This document shows positions 7,933 through 17,991 of a stretch of DNA of 38,986 nucleotides, one piece after another; position 1 is the stretch's first letter; each line of letters begins with the position of its first letter. A model generated the notes under the pieces. That model was not told the origin of the DNA. It did no database searches and saw only the letters and a program-made list of their open reading frames with translations. Origin of the DNA: an uncultured Ilumatobacter sp. (GTDB lineage Bacteria > Actinomycetota > Acidimicrobiia > Acidimicrobiales > Ilumatobacteraceae); the NCBI GenBank assembly GCA_937905835.1, contig CALCXK010000086.1, positions 1 to 38,986 on the forward strand, read 5' to 3'. A program made the position numbers and the translations under genes.

Positions 7933-8703
7933 GTGACCTCTCCCCTGTTTCGAGTCGAGGACCTGCACGTGCAGCCCGCGAAGAACCCGACCAGTGAAAT
8001 CTTGAAGGGCCTCAACCTCACGGTCAACGCCGGCGAGGTGCACGCCATCATGGCGCCAAACGGCTCCGGCAAGTCGACCCTCGCCAGCACGCTGATGGGT
8101 TCCAACCAATACGAAGTCGTCAGCGGCTCCGTCCACCTCATGGGTGACGACGTCACCGACTGGCCGACCGACGAACGGGCCAAGGCCGGCATGTTCCTCG
8201 CTTTCCAGCACCCCCAAAAGATTCCCGGCGTCTCGGTCATCCAGTTCCTCCACCAGGCACTGTCGGCTCGCAAGGGCGTCGCCGTCTCCGTGGTCGAACT
8301 TCGCCTCGCGACGATGGACTGGATCAAACGCCTCGGCATGGACTCCTCGTTCGTCGACCGCTACCTCAACGAAGGATTTACTGGCGGCGAGAAGAAATGC
8401 AACGAGATCATGCAGATGGCCATCCTTCAACCCGAGATCGCGATCCTCGACGAGACCGACTCTGGCCTCGACAACGACGCACTGCGCATCGTCGCCCAAG
8501 GCATCCGTGAGGTGCAGATCGACCAGCCCGACATGGGCGTCATTCTGCTCACCCAATATCAGCGTCTCATCGACCAAATCACGCCCGACTACATCCACAT
8601 CCTGGTCGACGGTCGCATCGTCGCCAGCGGCGGAATGGAGCTGGCAGCACACCTCGAAAAAGACCGCGACGACACCTTCCGCACCGTGAGCGTTGGGGTC
8701 TGA
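7933..8703 (+). CDS. sufC: SUF Fe-S assembly ATPase SufC
   Basis: ABC-type ATPase that powers the SufB-containing scaffold for building iron-sulfur clusters in the cytoplasm. The 256-residue length is typical. Walker A is APNGSGKST and Walker B is AILDETDSGLD. The family-specific signature FTGGEKKCNEIMQ corresponds to the usual SGGEKKRNEI, with Cys in place of Arg. The start is GTG at 7933, just downstream of a 46-bp palindrome. It begins a tight operon with sufS (4 bp gap) and sufU. Its scaffold partner sufB is on the other strand some 5 kb away, and no sufD is in the window. Confidence 0.95.
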   Translation: MTSPLFRVEDLHVQPAKNPTSEILKGLNLTVNAGEVHAIMAPNGSGKSTLASTLMGSNQYEVVSGSVHLMGDDVTDWPTDERAKAGMFLAFQHPQKIPGVSVIQFLHQALSARKGVAVSVVELRLATMDWIKRLGMDSSFVDRYLNEGFTGGEKKCNEIMQMAILQPEIAILDETDSGLDNDALRIVAQGIREVQIDQPDMGVILLTQYQRLIDQITPDYIHILVDGRIVASGGMELAAHLEKDRDDTFRTVSVGV

Positions 8704-8707
8704 CCCG

Positions 8708-9940
<1,233 letters not shown>

Positions 9941-9967
9941 GCCGATCTGCTCCCGGGAGAAACCATC

Positions 9968-10432
9968 ATGCCAGGACTCGAAGATCTCTACCGCGAGATC
10001 ATTCTCGATCACTATCGCACACCGCGTAACCGCGGCGAGCTCGATCCACCGGCAATCAAGGCCGAGGGGCACAACCCCTTGTGTGGCGACGAGATCACCG
10101 TCTACCTTTCGATATCCGGTGAAGGCGACGACGCCATCATCGACGACATCAAGATCGGCGGCCAGGGCTGCTCGATTTCGCAGTCGTCGGCATCAATGAT
10201 GAGCCAGTCGATGAAAGGCAAAACAGTCACCGAGAACCGTGCCCTAGCCCGCCGTTTCAAGGCGCTGATGGGCATCGAGGGCGACGAGGGCGACGAGGCC
10301 ATCGATCTCGGCGATCTCGAAGCGCTGCAAGGCGTCATGAAATTCCCGGTCCGCATCAAGTGCGCCGTGCTGAGCTGGAACACGTTTTTGCAGGCGATCG
10401 ACACCGGCGGCGGCATCACCTCCACCGAATAA
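9968..10432 (+). CDS. sufU: Fe-S assembly sulfur-transfer protein SufU
   Basis: A 154-residue IscU-like protein that accepts sulfur from SufS through a zinc site in Gram-positive bacteria. The three cysteine motifs are present in order: NPLCGDEITVYL, GGQGCSISQSSASMM and VRIKCAVLSWNTF. The insertion between the second and third motifs seen in SufU relative to IscU is also present. It starts 27 bp after sufS with CGGGAGAAACC before the ATG. The TAA stop lies 8 bp before the left repeat core of the RAYT element. Confidence 0.95.
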   Translation: MPGLEDLYREIILDHYRTPRNRGELDPPAIKAEGHNPLCGDEITVYLSISGEGDDAIIDDIKIGGQGCSISQSSASMMSQSMKGKTVTENRALARRFKALMGIEGDEGDEAIDLGDLEALQGVMKFPVRIKCAVLSWNTFLQAIDTGGGITSTE

Positions 10433-10465
10433 ACGCACGTGGGGTCAGGCCCCTTTCGCAACTCT
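10433..10465 (+). repeat. Left terminal repeat of the RAYT element
   Basis: Begins ACGCACGT, then the 25-bp core GGGGTCAGGCCCC + TTTCGCAACTCT. It has the same orientation as the solo copy at 7841-7865. It follows the sufU TAA directly. Confidence 0.85.
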
Positions 10466-10492
10466 GTGACACCCGATCGGCAACATTGAGGC

Positions 10493-11362
10493 ATGCCTCG
10501 CCCTCATCGACCCGACCTGCACGGCGCTTGGTACCACGTCATCAACCGTGGAGCCGACCGCCAGGACATCTTCAGTTGCGACGCCGACTTCGCATACTTC
10601 GAGACGCTGATGGCCGAAGCTGTGGCAACGCACGGCATCGAGATTCACGCGTACGCATTGATGAACAACCACTTCCATCAGCTCATGCATTGTCCAGAAG
10701 GTGGCTTGTCCGCCGCCATGAAGAACATCCAGTCGGTCTACGTCGGGTCGTACAACCATCATCACGACCGGACCGGGCCAATGTTCGAGGGGCGCTTCAC
10801 TTCGCGTCTGGTCGACGGTCCAGCGGCGCGTCACCTCACCGGGCGATACATCCATCGAAATCCACTCGACATCGTGCCGAACCATTTGTTGGCGCGATAC
10901 CGATGGTCGAGTTTCCGGCACTATGCCACCGAGGCTCCCACTCCAAAATGGCTGACGACCAGCGAACTGGACGGTCAATTCCAGAACCGATCCGACTACG
11001 CGCAGTACGTGCTCGCCAGCCAGCCGACCGACGAGCAGGCTGAGCGGCTGGGCGGTTCCGCAGCCCTCGGCCAGTTGGGCGCGATGGATGAACTCGTCGC
11101 TGCGATCTGTGGAGTCGAGGTTAAGAAACTCCGACTCCGCAACCACGACAACACCGCTCGGGTACTCGCGATCACACTGGCCGTCGAGCTCCGAATACTC
11201 GGATCAGATGATCTCGCTGCCCACTACGGATTGGGCAGCGCCGGTTCGGTTCGGGCCACTGCTCGTCGAGGCCGGGTGCGCCTCGCCGACGACCCCGCGT
11301 TCGCGGCGCTGCGACACGCTGTACTCAATGGCCGCTTCGACAGAGTTGCGAAAGGGGCCTGA
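10493..11362 (+). CDS. REP-associated tyrosine transposase (Y1/HUH)
   Basis: A 289-residue single-strand-DNA transposase. The N-terminal Y1 domain begins RPDLHGAWYHVINRG and has the HUH pair His60-Phe-His62 in ALMNNHFHQLMH. Candidate nucleophilic tyrosines lie at 83 or 87 in SVYVGSYNHHHDRTG, then MFEGRFTSRLV and the RYIHRNPL helix typical of RAYTs. The C-terminal part (about 205-280) looks like a DnaA-C-type helix-turn-helix (DLAAHYGLGSAGSV, then RRGRVRLADDPAF). The stop codon falls inside the inverted terminal repeat. The gene looks intact. It separates the sufCSU cluster from minus-strand genes that include sufB. Confidence 0.92.
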   Translation: MPRPHRPDLHGAWYHVINRGADRQDIFSCDADFAYFETLMAEAVATHGIEIHAYALMNNHFHQLMHCPEGGLSAAMKNIQSVYVGSYNHHHDRTGPMFEGRFTSRLVDGPAARHLTGRYIHRNPLDIVPNHLLARYRWSSFRHYATEAPTPKWLTTSELDGQFQNRSDYAQYVLASQPTDEQAERLGGSAALGQLGAMDELVAAICGVEVKKLRLRNHDNTARVLAITLAVELRILGSDDLAAHYGLGSAGSVRATARRGRVRLADDPAFAALRHAVLNGRFDRVAKGA

Positions 11363-11374
11363 CCCCATGCGTAA
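11342..11374 (-). repeat. Right (inverted) terminal repeat of the RAYT element
   Basis: Reverse complement of the same 25-bp core at 11342-11366, preceded on the minus strand by TAG-TTACGCAT. That TAG is the stop codon of the ybaK-like gene. Confidence 0.85.
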
Positions 11375-11869
11375 CTATTTGCGGAGGTCGGTGACTTTTC
11401 CGCCACTCGCTCGAACAAGCTCGTTCGGCTCGATAGCGAAGACGTCATTCCAGGTTCCAGCAGCAGCCCACACCTCGTCGTACTGGAGGAGGTCGGGGTC
11501 GATGAACACGCGCAGTTGAGTTGTGTGACCAAAGGGAGGCACGCCGCCAATCGGGTAGCCAGTGCTCGTTCGAACGGCATCGGCATCGACTCGCTTGCAC
11601 TTTTCTGCACCGGCAGCGGCCGCCAACAACTTCTCGTTGAGTTGGTTCCTACCGCTGACGTAAGCCAGAACCAGCTCGAGTTCGTCGGCATCTGACGCCA
11701 CCCCAAAGATCAAACTCTTCACGATCTGACCGACATCAACACCGATTGCATCAGCAGCATCTTGCGCCGTCTTCGCGCCCTGAGGGAAGTGCCGCGGCAG
11801 CACGTCGATGCCGAGTTCCCGCCCGGCGTCGATTACCCGGATGACGTTGCGGTGCGGTGCTTCACTCAT
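11375..11869 (-). CDS. YbaK/ProX-type aminoacyl-tRNA deacylase
   Basis: A 164-residue protein of the YbaK family, which hydrolyses mischarged tRNAs such as Cys-tRNAPro in trans. Seen are the entry segment GAKTAQDAADAIGVDVGQIVKSLIFGV with the conserved Lys, YVSGRNQLNEKLL, the signature TGYPIGGVPPFGH, and a C-terminal NDVFAIEPNELVRASGGKVTDL. ATG 11869 is chosen because upstream sequence belongs to the MFS gene. The two overlap by 8 bp, suggesting coupled translation. The TAG stop directly adjoins the RAYT right repeat. Confidence 0.9.
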   Translation of the reverse strand: MSEAPHRNVIRVIDAGRELGIDVLPRHFPQGAKTAQDAADAIGVDVGQIVKSLIFGVASDADELELVLAYVSGRNQLNEKLLAAAAGAEKCKRVDADAVRTSTGYPIGGVPPFGHTTQLRVFIDPDLLQYDEVWAAAGTWNDVFAIEPNELVRASGGKVTDLRK

Positions 11870-13121
11870 CTGCAGCAACGGTAGCTGGGCCAGCAGCAGC
11901 GAGGACCAGCACGCCAACCATACAGAGCGCACCTGCAACGCTGTACGGCAGCCGATACGAACCAGACACGTCGTACAGCCAGCCGAGGAGCAGCGGCCCA
12001 CCGGCCACGCCAACAATCGCAATGAACTGGGACCGGCTGTAGATCTTCGGATAGTCGGCGACTCCGAAGCGTTCGGCGAGCAGCAGCGGCTGCAGCATCA
12101 ACAGGTTGCCAATCGTCAAACCGAACAGGATGATTGACACAAAGATGAGCGGCGTCGACGTGGCGAACGCAAGTGCAACGAGCGCCACACATTGCACTGC
12201 GGCGAGCACGACGGTGAGCTTCGCCATCTCGATTACCTGCGCCGCACGGCCACCGATCAGACGGGCGATCACTGACGTGGCGGCAAGGGCCGTCAGCGCA
12301 AACCTGGCAGTGGAAGGATCGGTTCGGCCTTCGACGAGCTTCACCAACTGTTGGATACCACCCACCTGCGACCCGAGCGCAAGAACATAACCAATGGTGA
12401 TGGCTTTGTAAAACCGGGTCTGCACGGCTTCTTCGAACGGCATCCCGGGGAGCGCATCGATGGCCTGGCCGACCGTGCGTCGAGCCCCGTCAGGTGACCA
12501 TCCGGCAGCAATCGGATCGGGTTTGACGAGGAACCAAGTGATCGGAACGACGCCGATGACGAACAGCAAACCGAGCCACGGCGTCGTTGCTGCAAGGCCG
12601 TCTTCGTCGATAAAACGCTTCACGAACGGCGTGATGATGATGCCGCCAGCCGACAGGCCGGTCGATGCGACCGACAGCGCGACGGCCCGCCTCTGATGGA
12701 ACCAGCGCGTGACGATGGTGGTCGTCGACACCAAGCCAGCGCCCGCATACCCGAGTGCGAAAACGGCGTACACGAGAAACAGTTGCCATTGGGTCTGGAC
12801 TTGACCGAGCAGAGCCAACGCTCCACCTGCAATCACACCGCCGCCCATAATCACGTAACGCGCGTCGTACGCAGCGATGAGCCGAGCGACCCACAGGCCG
12901 GCGACACCACCAACGACGAAGAATACGGTCACCCCGAACGAGATAGATCCGAGCGACCAGCCCCGCTCGTTACTGAACGCATTGAGGTAGACGGCCAGGC
13001 CGTAGAACGCGAACCCAGAGTTGACCATGAGCACGATGAAGCAGCCAGCAACGACCCACCAACCCGGGAACCGACCGGTGCTGGCAGCCTCGCCAGCTTT
13101 GACCTCAACTGAGGAGGTCAT
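11862..13121 (-). CDS. MFS transporter (12 membrane segments)
   Basis: A major-facilitator permease of about 419 residues with two six-helix halves. The first half begins FPGWWVVAGCFIVLMVNSGFAFYGL and has the loop GLWVARLIAAYDARYVI. Helix 4-5 reads AGAGLVSTTTIVTRWFHQRRAVALSVASTG, with the usual WFHQRRA post-motif. The second half starts near GYVLALGSQVGGIQQLVKL. The pattern is that of the monocarboxylate/oxalate-formate antiporter group, but the substrate cannot be told. Start 13121 overlaps the upstream PCD-like gene by 17 bp; ATG 13175 would overlap by 71 bp. Confidence 0.88.
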   Translation of the reverse strand: MTSSVEVKAGEAASTGRFPGWWVVAGCFIVLMVNSGFAFYGLAVYLNAFSNERGWSLGSISFGVTVFFVVGGVAGLWVARLIAAYDARYVIMGGGVIAGGALALLGQVQTQWQLFLVYAVFALGYAGAGLVSTTTIVTRWFHQRRAVALSVASTGLSAGGIIITPFVKRFIDEDGLAATTPWLGLLFVIGVVPITWFLVKPDPIAAGWSPDGARRTVGQAIDALPGMPFEEAVQTRFYKAITIGYVLALGSQVGGIQQLVKLVEGRTDPSTARFALTALAATSVIARLIGGRAAQVIEMAKLTVVLAAVQCVALVALAFATSTPLIFVSIILFGLTIGNLLMLQPLLLAERFGVADYPKIYSRSQFIAIVGVAGGPLLLGWLYDVSGSYRLPYSVAGALCMVGVLVLAAAGPATVAADE

Positions 13122-13341
13122 CGATGTCGGCCGCGAGCCGACGATCCCTGTCTGTGACGGTGTTCCCTGCGTCATGGCTCGTCAGCGCAATGCTGACCCG
13201 GTTGTACACGTTCGACCACTCAGGATGATGATTTTGCGCTTCAGCAAGCAGCGCCACCCGAGTCATGAACGCAAACGCCTCGGAAAAGTCGCTGAACTCG
13301 ACGTCACGTTCGAGTCGTCCGTCAGATTCTCGCCAAAGCAT
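13105..13341 (-). CDS. Pterin-4a-carbinolamine dehydratase-like protein
   Basis: A 78-residue protein matching the PCD/DCoH core: GRLERDVEFSDFSEAFAFMTRVALLAEAQNHHPEWSNVYNRV and then a THD-like SHDAGN followed by TDRDRRLAADID. The NHHP and W of the active site are present. It is somewhat shorter than usual at the N-terminus, and no better start was found upstream in frame. Many bacteria carry such proteins without aromatic amino acid hydroxylases, so the true substrate is unclear. It overlaps the MFS gene and probably shares its transcript. Confidence 0.85.
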   Translation of the reverse strand: MLWRESDGRLERDVEFSDFSEAFAFMTRVALLAEAQNHHPEWSNVYNRVSIALTSHDAGNTVTDRDRRLAADIDDLLS

Positions 13342-13430
13342 GTCGCGACCGTAACGAAGTGCGTTTGTTTCGACGTTGCTGGGGGGAGCGTTGCAGAGAG
13401 AAAAGATCGACTGGCCCGCGACCAGTTTGA

Positions 13431-13787
13431 TCAGCGCTTTTTGCGGAAAAGACGCCGAAAGATTCCCGGCCGGTGCTGAGCCGCCGCTCGCTCGGCATCC
13501 ACTTCGGCGCGCACGTCAGCGCCGATCGAGTTGAGGATGCCTTCCGCGGCATCAAGCACTGCTGCAGCCGATCCGTCGTCGAGGCTTTTGGGTTCTGGCG
13601 GCGTCGGCGGCACGATGAGCGTGCCGTGCGTCCATGCGGCGTCGATGAGGCGTCGCTCGTAGCCAGAACAGTTCTCCGGGCACCGCCATGGAGCGTCAGG
13701 AGCGAGGCCGATGTTGCACTTCCTGACCGTGTCACCGTTCGGATATGACCGACTCTCGAAGTTCTTGCATTCGGTCCGCATCGGCAT
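13431..13787 (-). CDS. Small cysteine-rich hypothetical protein
   Basis: I do not recognise this 118-residue protein. The first 45 residues carry four cysteines, at TECKNF, RKCNIG, WRCPENCSG (C-x12-C-x15-C-x3-C). This is a likely zinc or Fe-S site. A proline-rich linker (VPPTPPEPKSL) leads to a helical C-terminus ending in the basic tail GIFRRLFRKKR, which could bind nucleic acid or membrane. It lies between the PCD-like gene and sufB, all on the minus strand. Confidence 0.7.
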   Translation of the reverse strand: MPMRTECKNFESRSYPNGDTVRKCNIGLAPDAPWRCPENCSGYERRLIDAAWTHGTLIVPPTPPEPKSLDDGSAAAVLDAAEGILNSIGADVRAEVDAERAAAQHRPGIFRRLFRKKR

Positions 13788-13953
13788 ACGGCAAGGCTAG
13801 AGCGTTTGCGCATTCAGAGCCCAGCATTCGGAGGCGGCGAGAGCGAACAGGTGGCGCCGGGGATTGAAGAGGGACCGTCAGCGAGGAACGAGCTGTCGCA
13901 GCCCGATCAATTCCCGGTGACAGGACCCGAGAGCGTTGCAAGCGCAAAGCAGG

Positions 13954-15348
13954 TCAGCCGACCGAACCCTCCATGTGAAGTTCGATAAGGCGACTCCATT
14001 CGACCGCGTACTCCATCGGAAGCATTTTGGTGACCGGTTCGATGAAGCCGTTGACGATCAGGCCCATTGCCTGCTCCTCGGAAAGGCCGCGGGAGACGAG
14101 GTAAAACAGTTGCTCGTCGGCGATCCTCGAGACCGTCGCCGTCTGACCGATCTGAGCGTCACATTCGCCGATCTCCATGTTCGGGAATGTCTTGGACACC
14201 GAGTGCTCGTCGAGGATGAGGGCGTCACATTCGACGTGGCTTTTCGCACCGACCGCACCTTCGTCGACCCGCACGAAGCCGCGGTACGTGGTCATACCAC
14301 CGTCCTTACTGATCGACTTCGAGATAATCCTGGACGTCGTATTCGGGGCGGCATGCACCATTTTGGCGCCGGCATCCTGGTGCTGGCCCTTGCCTGCGCA
14401 GGCAACCGACAGCACTTCACCGGTGGCGCCATCGCCGACCAGGTAGACAGACGGGTACTTCATGGTGAGCTTGGAGCCAATGTTGCCATCGATCCATTTC
14501 ATGTGACCGCCGGCTTCGACTCGCGCCCGCTCCGTGCCGACGTTGTAGACGTTCGACGACCAGTTCTGGATGGTTGTGTAGGTGACGCAAGCGTTCGGCT
14601 TCACGACGATCTCGACCACCGCTGAGTGCAGCGAGTCCCGGGTGTACACCGGAGCAGAGCAGCCCTCGATGTAGTGCACCTTGGAGCCTTCGTCAGCGAT
14701 GATCAGGGTGCGTTCGAACTGGCCTGCACTGTCGGAGTCGATCCGGAACGAGGCCTGCAGCGGCAGATCGACTTCAACTCCTGGCGGGACATAGATGAAC
14801 GAACCACCCGACCAGACCGAAGTGTTGAGTGCGGCGAACTTGTTGTCGCCGGGCGGGACGATCGTGCCAAAGTACTCCTTGACCAGGTGCGGGTACTCGC
14901 GCACGGCAGTGTCCATGTCGCAGAACAGGACCCCCTGCTCTTCCAGGTCGTCACGGTTTTTGCGGTCGACGACGTCGGACTCGTACTGGGCGTTGGCGCC
15001 TGCGAGGTACTTCGAATCGACCCCGGGGATGCCAAGCTTTTCGTCTGTGCGCGCCATTTTTTCAGGGGGTTCGTCCCGCTCGGAAATCAGCTCGCCCAGG
15101 GGACGCCGGTAGTAGTACACGTCGTCGAAATCGATGTCGGGCATGTTGGCTGCGAACCATTCAGGCATCGGCTTCTTGTCGAACAAGCGGAGTGAACGGA
15201 TGCGCATCTTCGTCATCCACTCAGGCTCGCCCTTCCACCAGGCGATCTGTTCGACGACGCCCCGGTTGATGCCCTTCTCGGGGGTGAAGGTGTGCTCGAC
15301 GCCCCACCCGAGGCCGTACTTGCTGAGATCGAGATCAAAGGAAGTCAT
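13954..15348 (-). CDS. sufB: Fe-S scaffold protein SufB
   Basis: Scaffold of the SUF machine on which clusters are assembled with SufC ATP hydrolysis, usually as SufBC2D. The full-length 464 residues begin with GINRGVVEQIAWWKGEPEWM. The middle is the beta-helix segment SGGSFIYVPPGVEVDLPLQ, then HYIEGCSAPVYT with the conserved Cys, and AGGHMKWIDGNIGSKLTMKYPS. The C-terminus has RGFVRVDEGAVGAKSHVECDALILDE, then SRGLSEEQAMGLIVNGFIEP. The ATG at 15348 has GAGGAGG about 10 nt upstream. It is not in an operon with sufCSU, which lie across the RAYT insertion on the other strand. Confidence 0.96.
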   Translation of the reverse strand: MTSFDLDLSKYGLGWGVEHTFTPEKGINRGVVEQIAWWKGEPEWMTKMRIRSLRLFDKKPMPEWFAANMPDIDFDDVYYYRRPLGELISERDEPPEKMARTDEKLGIPGVDSKYLAGANAQYESDVVDRKNRDDLEEQGVLFCDMDTAVREYPHLVKEYFGTIVPPGDNKFAALNTSVWSGGSFIYVPPGVEVDLPLQASFRIDSDSAGQFERTLIIADEGSKVHYIEGCSAPVYTRDSLHSAVVEIVVKPNACVTYTTIQNWSSNVYNVGTERARVEAGGHMKWIDGNIGSKLTMKYPSVYLVGDGATGEVLSVACAGKGQHQDAGAKMVHAAPNTTSRIISKSISKDGGMTTYRGFVRVDEGAVGAKSHVECDALILDEHSVSKTFPNMEIGECDAQIGQTATVSRIADEQLFYLVSRGLSEEQAMGLIVNGFIEPVTKMLPMEYAVEWSRLIELHMEGSVG

Positions 15349-15532
15349 GTTGTCGGGCCTCCTCGGAAATCAAAACCGCATGCAATTGGGGGTACAGCCG
15401 CCAGGTTAACCATTGCGCCCTCACCAACAGCGCAGTGCTCGAAACGTACGCTGGCTCGGGCATGCCCATCCGAGATTGCCATCTGCAGTGACGACCACCG
15501 CCCTTCGGCGACGATGTAGATGACGGGCCGAC

Positions 15533-15808
15533 TCAGGCCGCGGTGCCGTCGGCAGCAAACTCGGCGACGGGGACGTCGATCTCAATGAAGATGCACTCGC
15601 CGGGGCACGCCTCGGCAGCGTGAACGGCGTTGGAGACGTTGCGATTGCTGACCCAGGCCAGACTGCCGGAACCACCGGGGTCGTTGAGCGGCGCACCGTC
15701 TTGGACAACGTAGGCGATCCCGTCTTCAAGCTGAACGAAGACGTCAGGGCAGTGGTCGACGCAGAGACCATCGCCGGTACAGAGGTCTTGATCGATCCAA
15801 ACTCGCAT
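15533..15808 (-). CDS. Ferredoxin, [3Fe-4S]/[4Fe-4S] type
   Basis: A 91-residue acidic electron carrier. MRVWIDQDLCTGDGLCVDHCPDVF gives Cys10, Cys16 and Cys20, and AAEACPGECIF gives Cys68 (followed by Pro) and Cys72. Cys10, Cys16 and Cys68-Pro match the single-cluster ferredoxins that serve cytochromes P450 and oxygenases. The extra cysteines could hold a fourth ligand. Start at 15808 aligns with the domain. It is 184 bp upstream of sufB on the same strand and divergent from the S9 peptidase. Confidence 0.88.
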   Translation of the reverse strand: MRVWIDQDLCTGDGLCVDHCPDVFVQLEDGIAYVVQDGAPLNDPGGSGSLAWVSNRNVSNAVHAAEACPGECIFIEIDVPVAEFAADGTAA

Positions 15809-15852
15809 GACGTGACCGAACGGTAGTGCTGCGGCCCTACATTGGCTCGATC

Positions 15853-17949
15853 GTGAACGTAAACAATTCCAGGAAAACTCGTTACATCGACACTCCCACA
15901 GGCGTCCCCGTTGCACCCCGACGGCCCCACGTTTGGGATCGACCCACGGGGCCCGTCGAGGACCCGTTCGCCTGGATGCTCGATGTCGATGACCAAGAGT
16001 TTCTCGACTATCTCGCCGCCGAGAACACCTACAGCGACGCCTACTTCGACCAGCACACTGAGACGATCGAGACGCTGTACTCCGAAATCAAGTCGCGAGT
16101 ACAGGAGTCCGACATGTCGACGCCGGTACGCAACGGCGACTGGTGGTACGTGACCCGAACCGAAGAGGGCCTGAGCTATCCGGTCCACCATCGTGGGCCG
16201 ACAATCGCCACCGCGACCGAGGTCGTCCTGTTCGACGAGAACATTGAATCTGCTGGTCACGACTACTTCGATCTCGGCGCACTCGACGCATCCCACGACC
16301 ACAGGTCGTTCGCCTGGTCGATCGACACAGCGGGCGATGAGCGCTACCGGTTGCGGATCCGAACCTTCGCCGACGACGGAACCTTCTTCGACAGCGAGGA
16401 ACGCATCGACGGGGTATCGAATGCCGGCACCGCGTGGTCGACCGATGGGGCATGGCTCTTCTACGTCCGCCCGGACGACCAAGAACGACCGTTCCAGGTC
16501 TGGCGCCACAGCGTCGGCGACCTCACGGCCGATGCCGACAAGTTGATCTTCGAAGAACTCGACGAACGATTCTTCGTCGCGATCGGTGAGACCCGTTCAA
16601 ACGAATGGATCATCATCCACTCAGCGAGCAAGACGAGTGCCGAGGTTCGCCTCGCTCCGTCAGACCTCTCGACCCCGTTTACCGTCGTCCGGCCGCGTCG
16701 TGATGACATCGAGTACCAGGTCGACCACTGGGGCGACCGGTTCGTCATGACGACCAATGACGCCGCTGTCGACTTTCGTGTTCTCACAGCGCCGCTCGAC
16801 TCCGACTGGACCTCGGCCGACGCGTGGTCCGAGTTGATCGCGCACATCCCCGGCCTGCGGATCAGCGGCGTCGAAGCATTCGCCGGGCACATCGTCGTAC
16901 ACGAATGGGCCGAAGCCCAGCCTCGGCTGCGCATTCTCTTCCGTGACGACGCACTCCCTGAACGGACCGTCGAACTCGGTGTTGCACCGCACGACGTCGA
17001 CCTCAGCGCAAACCCGGAATGGGACTCGGACACGATCCGGTTCGTCACCACCTCGATGGTCATGCCGCCGTCACTGTTCGAGGAATATGTGGCAACCGGC
17101 GAACGCGTGCTGCTTCGTCAACTTCCGACTCCCAACGTCGATCTCGAGCGGTACGTCACGCGACGCCTGTGGGCGCCCAGTGGCGGCGACAATCAGGTAC
17201 TCGTGCCGCTCGACATTGTGCATCACGTCGACACACCGCTCGACGGCACGGCTCCGACTGTCCTCTACGGCTACGGCTCATACGAAGCGTCGATGGCGCC
17301 ATGGTTTTCCATCGCACGCATCTCGCTCCTCGATCGAGGCATGGTCTTCGCCCTGGCTCATCCTCGTGGTGGCGGCGAGCTCGGCCGTCAGTGGTACCTC
17401 GATGGCAAACTACTCAACAAGCAGCACACGTTCGACGACATGATTGCATGCAGCGAGCATCTGGTCGAAGCAAAGATCACAGCTCCTGATCGGCTGGCGA
17501 TCCGGGGCGGCTCAGCCGGTGGCCTGCTGGTTGGGGCGTGCATGACACAGCGGCCGGACCTCTACGCAAGCGTCGTTGCTGAGGTCCCGTTCGTCGACAT
17601 CGTGTCAACAATGAGCGACCCGACGCTGCCCCTCACCGTGACCGAATGGGAGGAGTGGGGCGACCCCCGCACCGAACCGTTCGCATCGGTCATGGCCGCC
17701 TACTCCCCCTACGACAACACTGTTCCGGCCGACTACCCGGCCGTGTTCGCCACCGCCGGGTTGAACGACCCGCGAGTGAGTGTCCACGAGCCCGCCAAGT
17801 GGGTGGCACGTCTCCGCGAGGTCGCAACGGGCAACGCCCCGATCGTCTTCCGAATCGAGATGGGTGCGGGCCATGGCGGCCCCACCGGCAGGTACGACGC
17901 TTGGCGTGACGAAGCGCGCACGCTCGCCTTCCTGCTCGCCACCATCTAG
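15853..17949 (+). CDS. Oligopeptidase B-like S9 serine peptidase
   Basis: A prolyl-oligopeptidase-family enzyme of about 698 residues that cleaves short peptides, often after basic residues. The N-terminal part (RPHVWDRPTGPVEDPFAWMLD, then a beta-propeller) closes over a C-terminal alpha/beta-hydrolase. In it the nucleophile is Ser554 in IRGGSAGGLLVGA, the acid is in TAGLNDPRVSVHEPAKW, and the histidine is in GAGHGGPTGRYD. YGYGSYEASM and HPRGGGELGRQWY are diagnostic. No signal peptide is seen. GTG 15853 is chosen; GTG 15826 would add nine residues. Confidence 0.93.
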   Translation: MNVNNSRKTRYIDTPTGVPVAPRRPHVWDRPTGPVEDPFAWMLDVDDQEFLDYLAAENTYSDAYFDQHTETIETLYSEIKSRVQESDMSTPVRNGDWWYVTRTEEGLSYPVHHRGPTIATATEVVLFDENIESAGHDYFDLGALDASHDHRSFAWSIDTAGDERYRLRIRTFADDGTFFDSEERIDGVSNAGTAWSTDGAWLFYVRPDDQERPFQVWRHSVGDLTADADKLIFEELDERFFVAIGETRSNEWIIIHSASKTSAEVRLAPSDLSTPFTVVRPRRDDIEYQVDHWGDRFVMTTNDAAVDFRVLTAPLDSDWTSADAWSELIAHIPGLRISGVEAFAGHIVVHEWAEAQPRLRILFRDDALPERTVELGVAPHDVDLSANPEWDSDTIRFVTTSMVMPPSLFEEYVATGERVLLRQLPTPNVDLERYVTRRLWAPSGGDNQVLVPLDIVHHVDTPLDGTAPTVLYGYGSYEASMAPWFSIARISLLDRGMVFALAHPRGGGELGRQWYLDGKLLNKQHTFDDMIACSEHLVEAKITAPDRLAIRGGSAGGLLVGACMTQRPDLYASVVAEVPFVDIVSTMSDPTLPLTVTEWEEWGDPRTEPFASVMAAYSPYDNTVPADYPAVFATAGLNDPRVSVHEPAKWVARLREVATGNAPIVFRIEMGAGHGGPTGRYDAWRDEARTLAFLLATI

Positions 17950-17991
17950 TTCACGCCGGCCGAGATCAGGACCGTCGGGATCAGGACGGCC

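Larger units (their letters stand above)
10433..11374 (+). mobile_element. RAYT element bounded by inverted repeats
   Basis: A single Y1-type transposase gene is bracketed by identical 25-bp cores in inverted orientation (10441-10465 and 11342-11366). The element fits exactly between the sufU stop and the ybaK stop on the opposite strand. RAYTs move or expand short palindromic repeats through single-strand HUH chemistry and are usually present once per genome (family knowledge). The right repeat is read through by the transposase frame and supplies its last six codons (RVAKGA). Confidence 0.75.
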
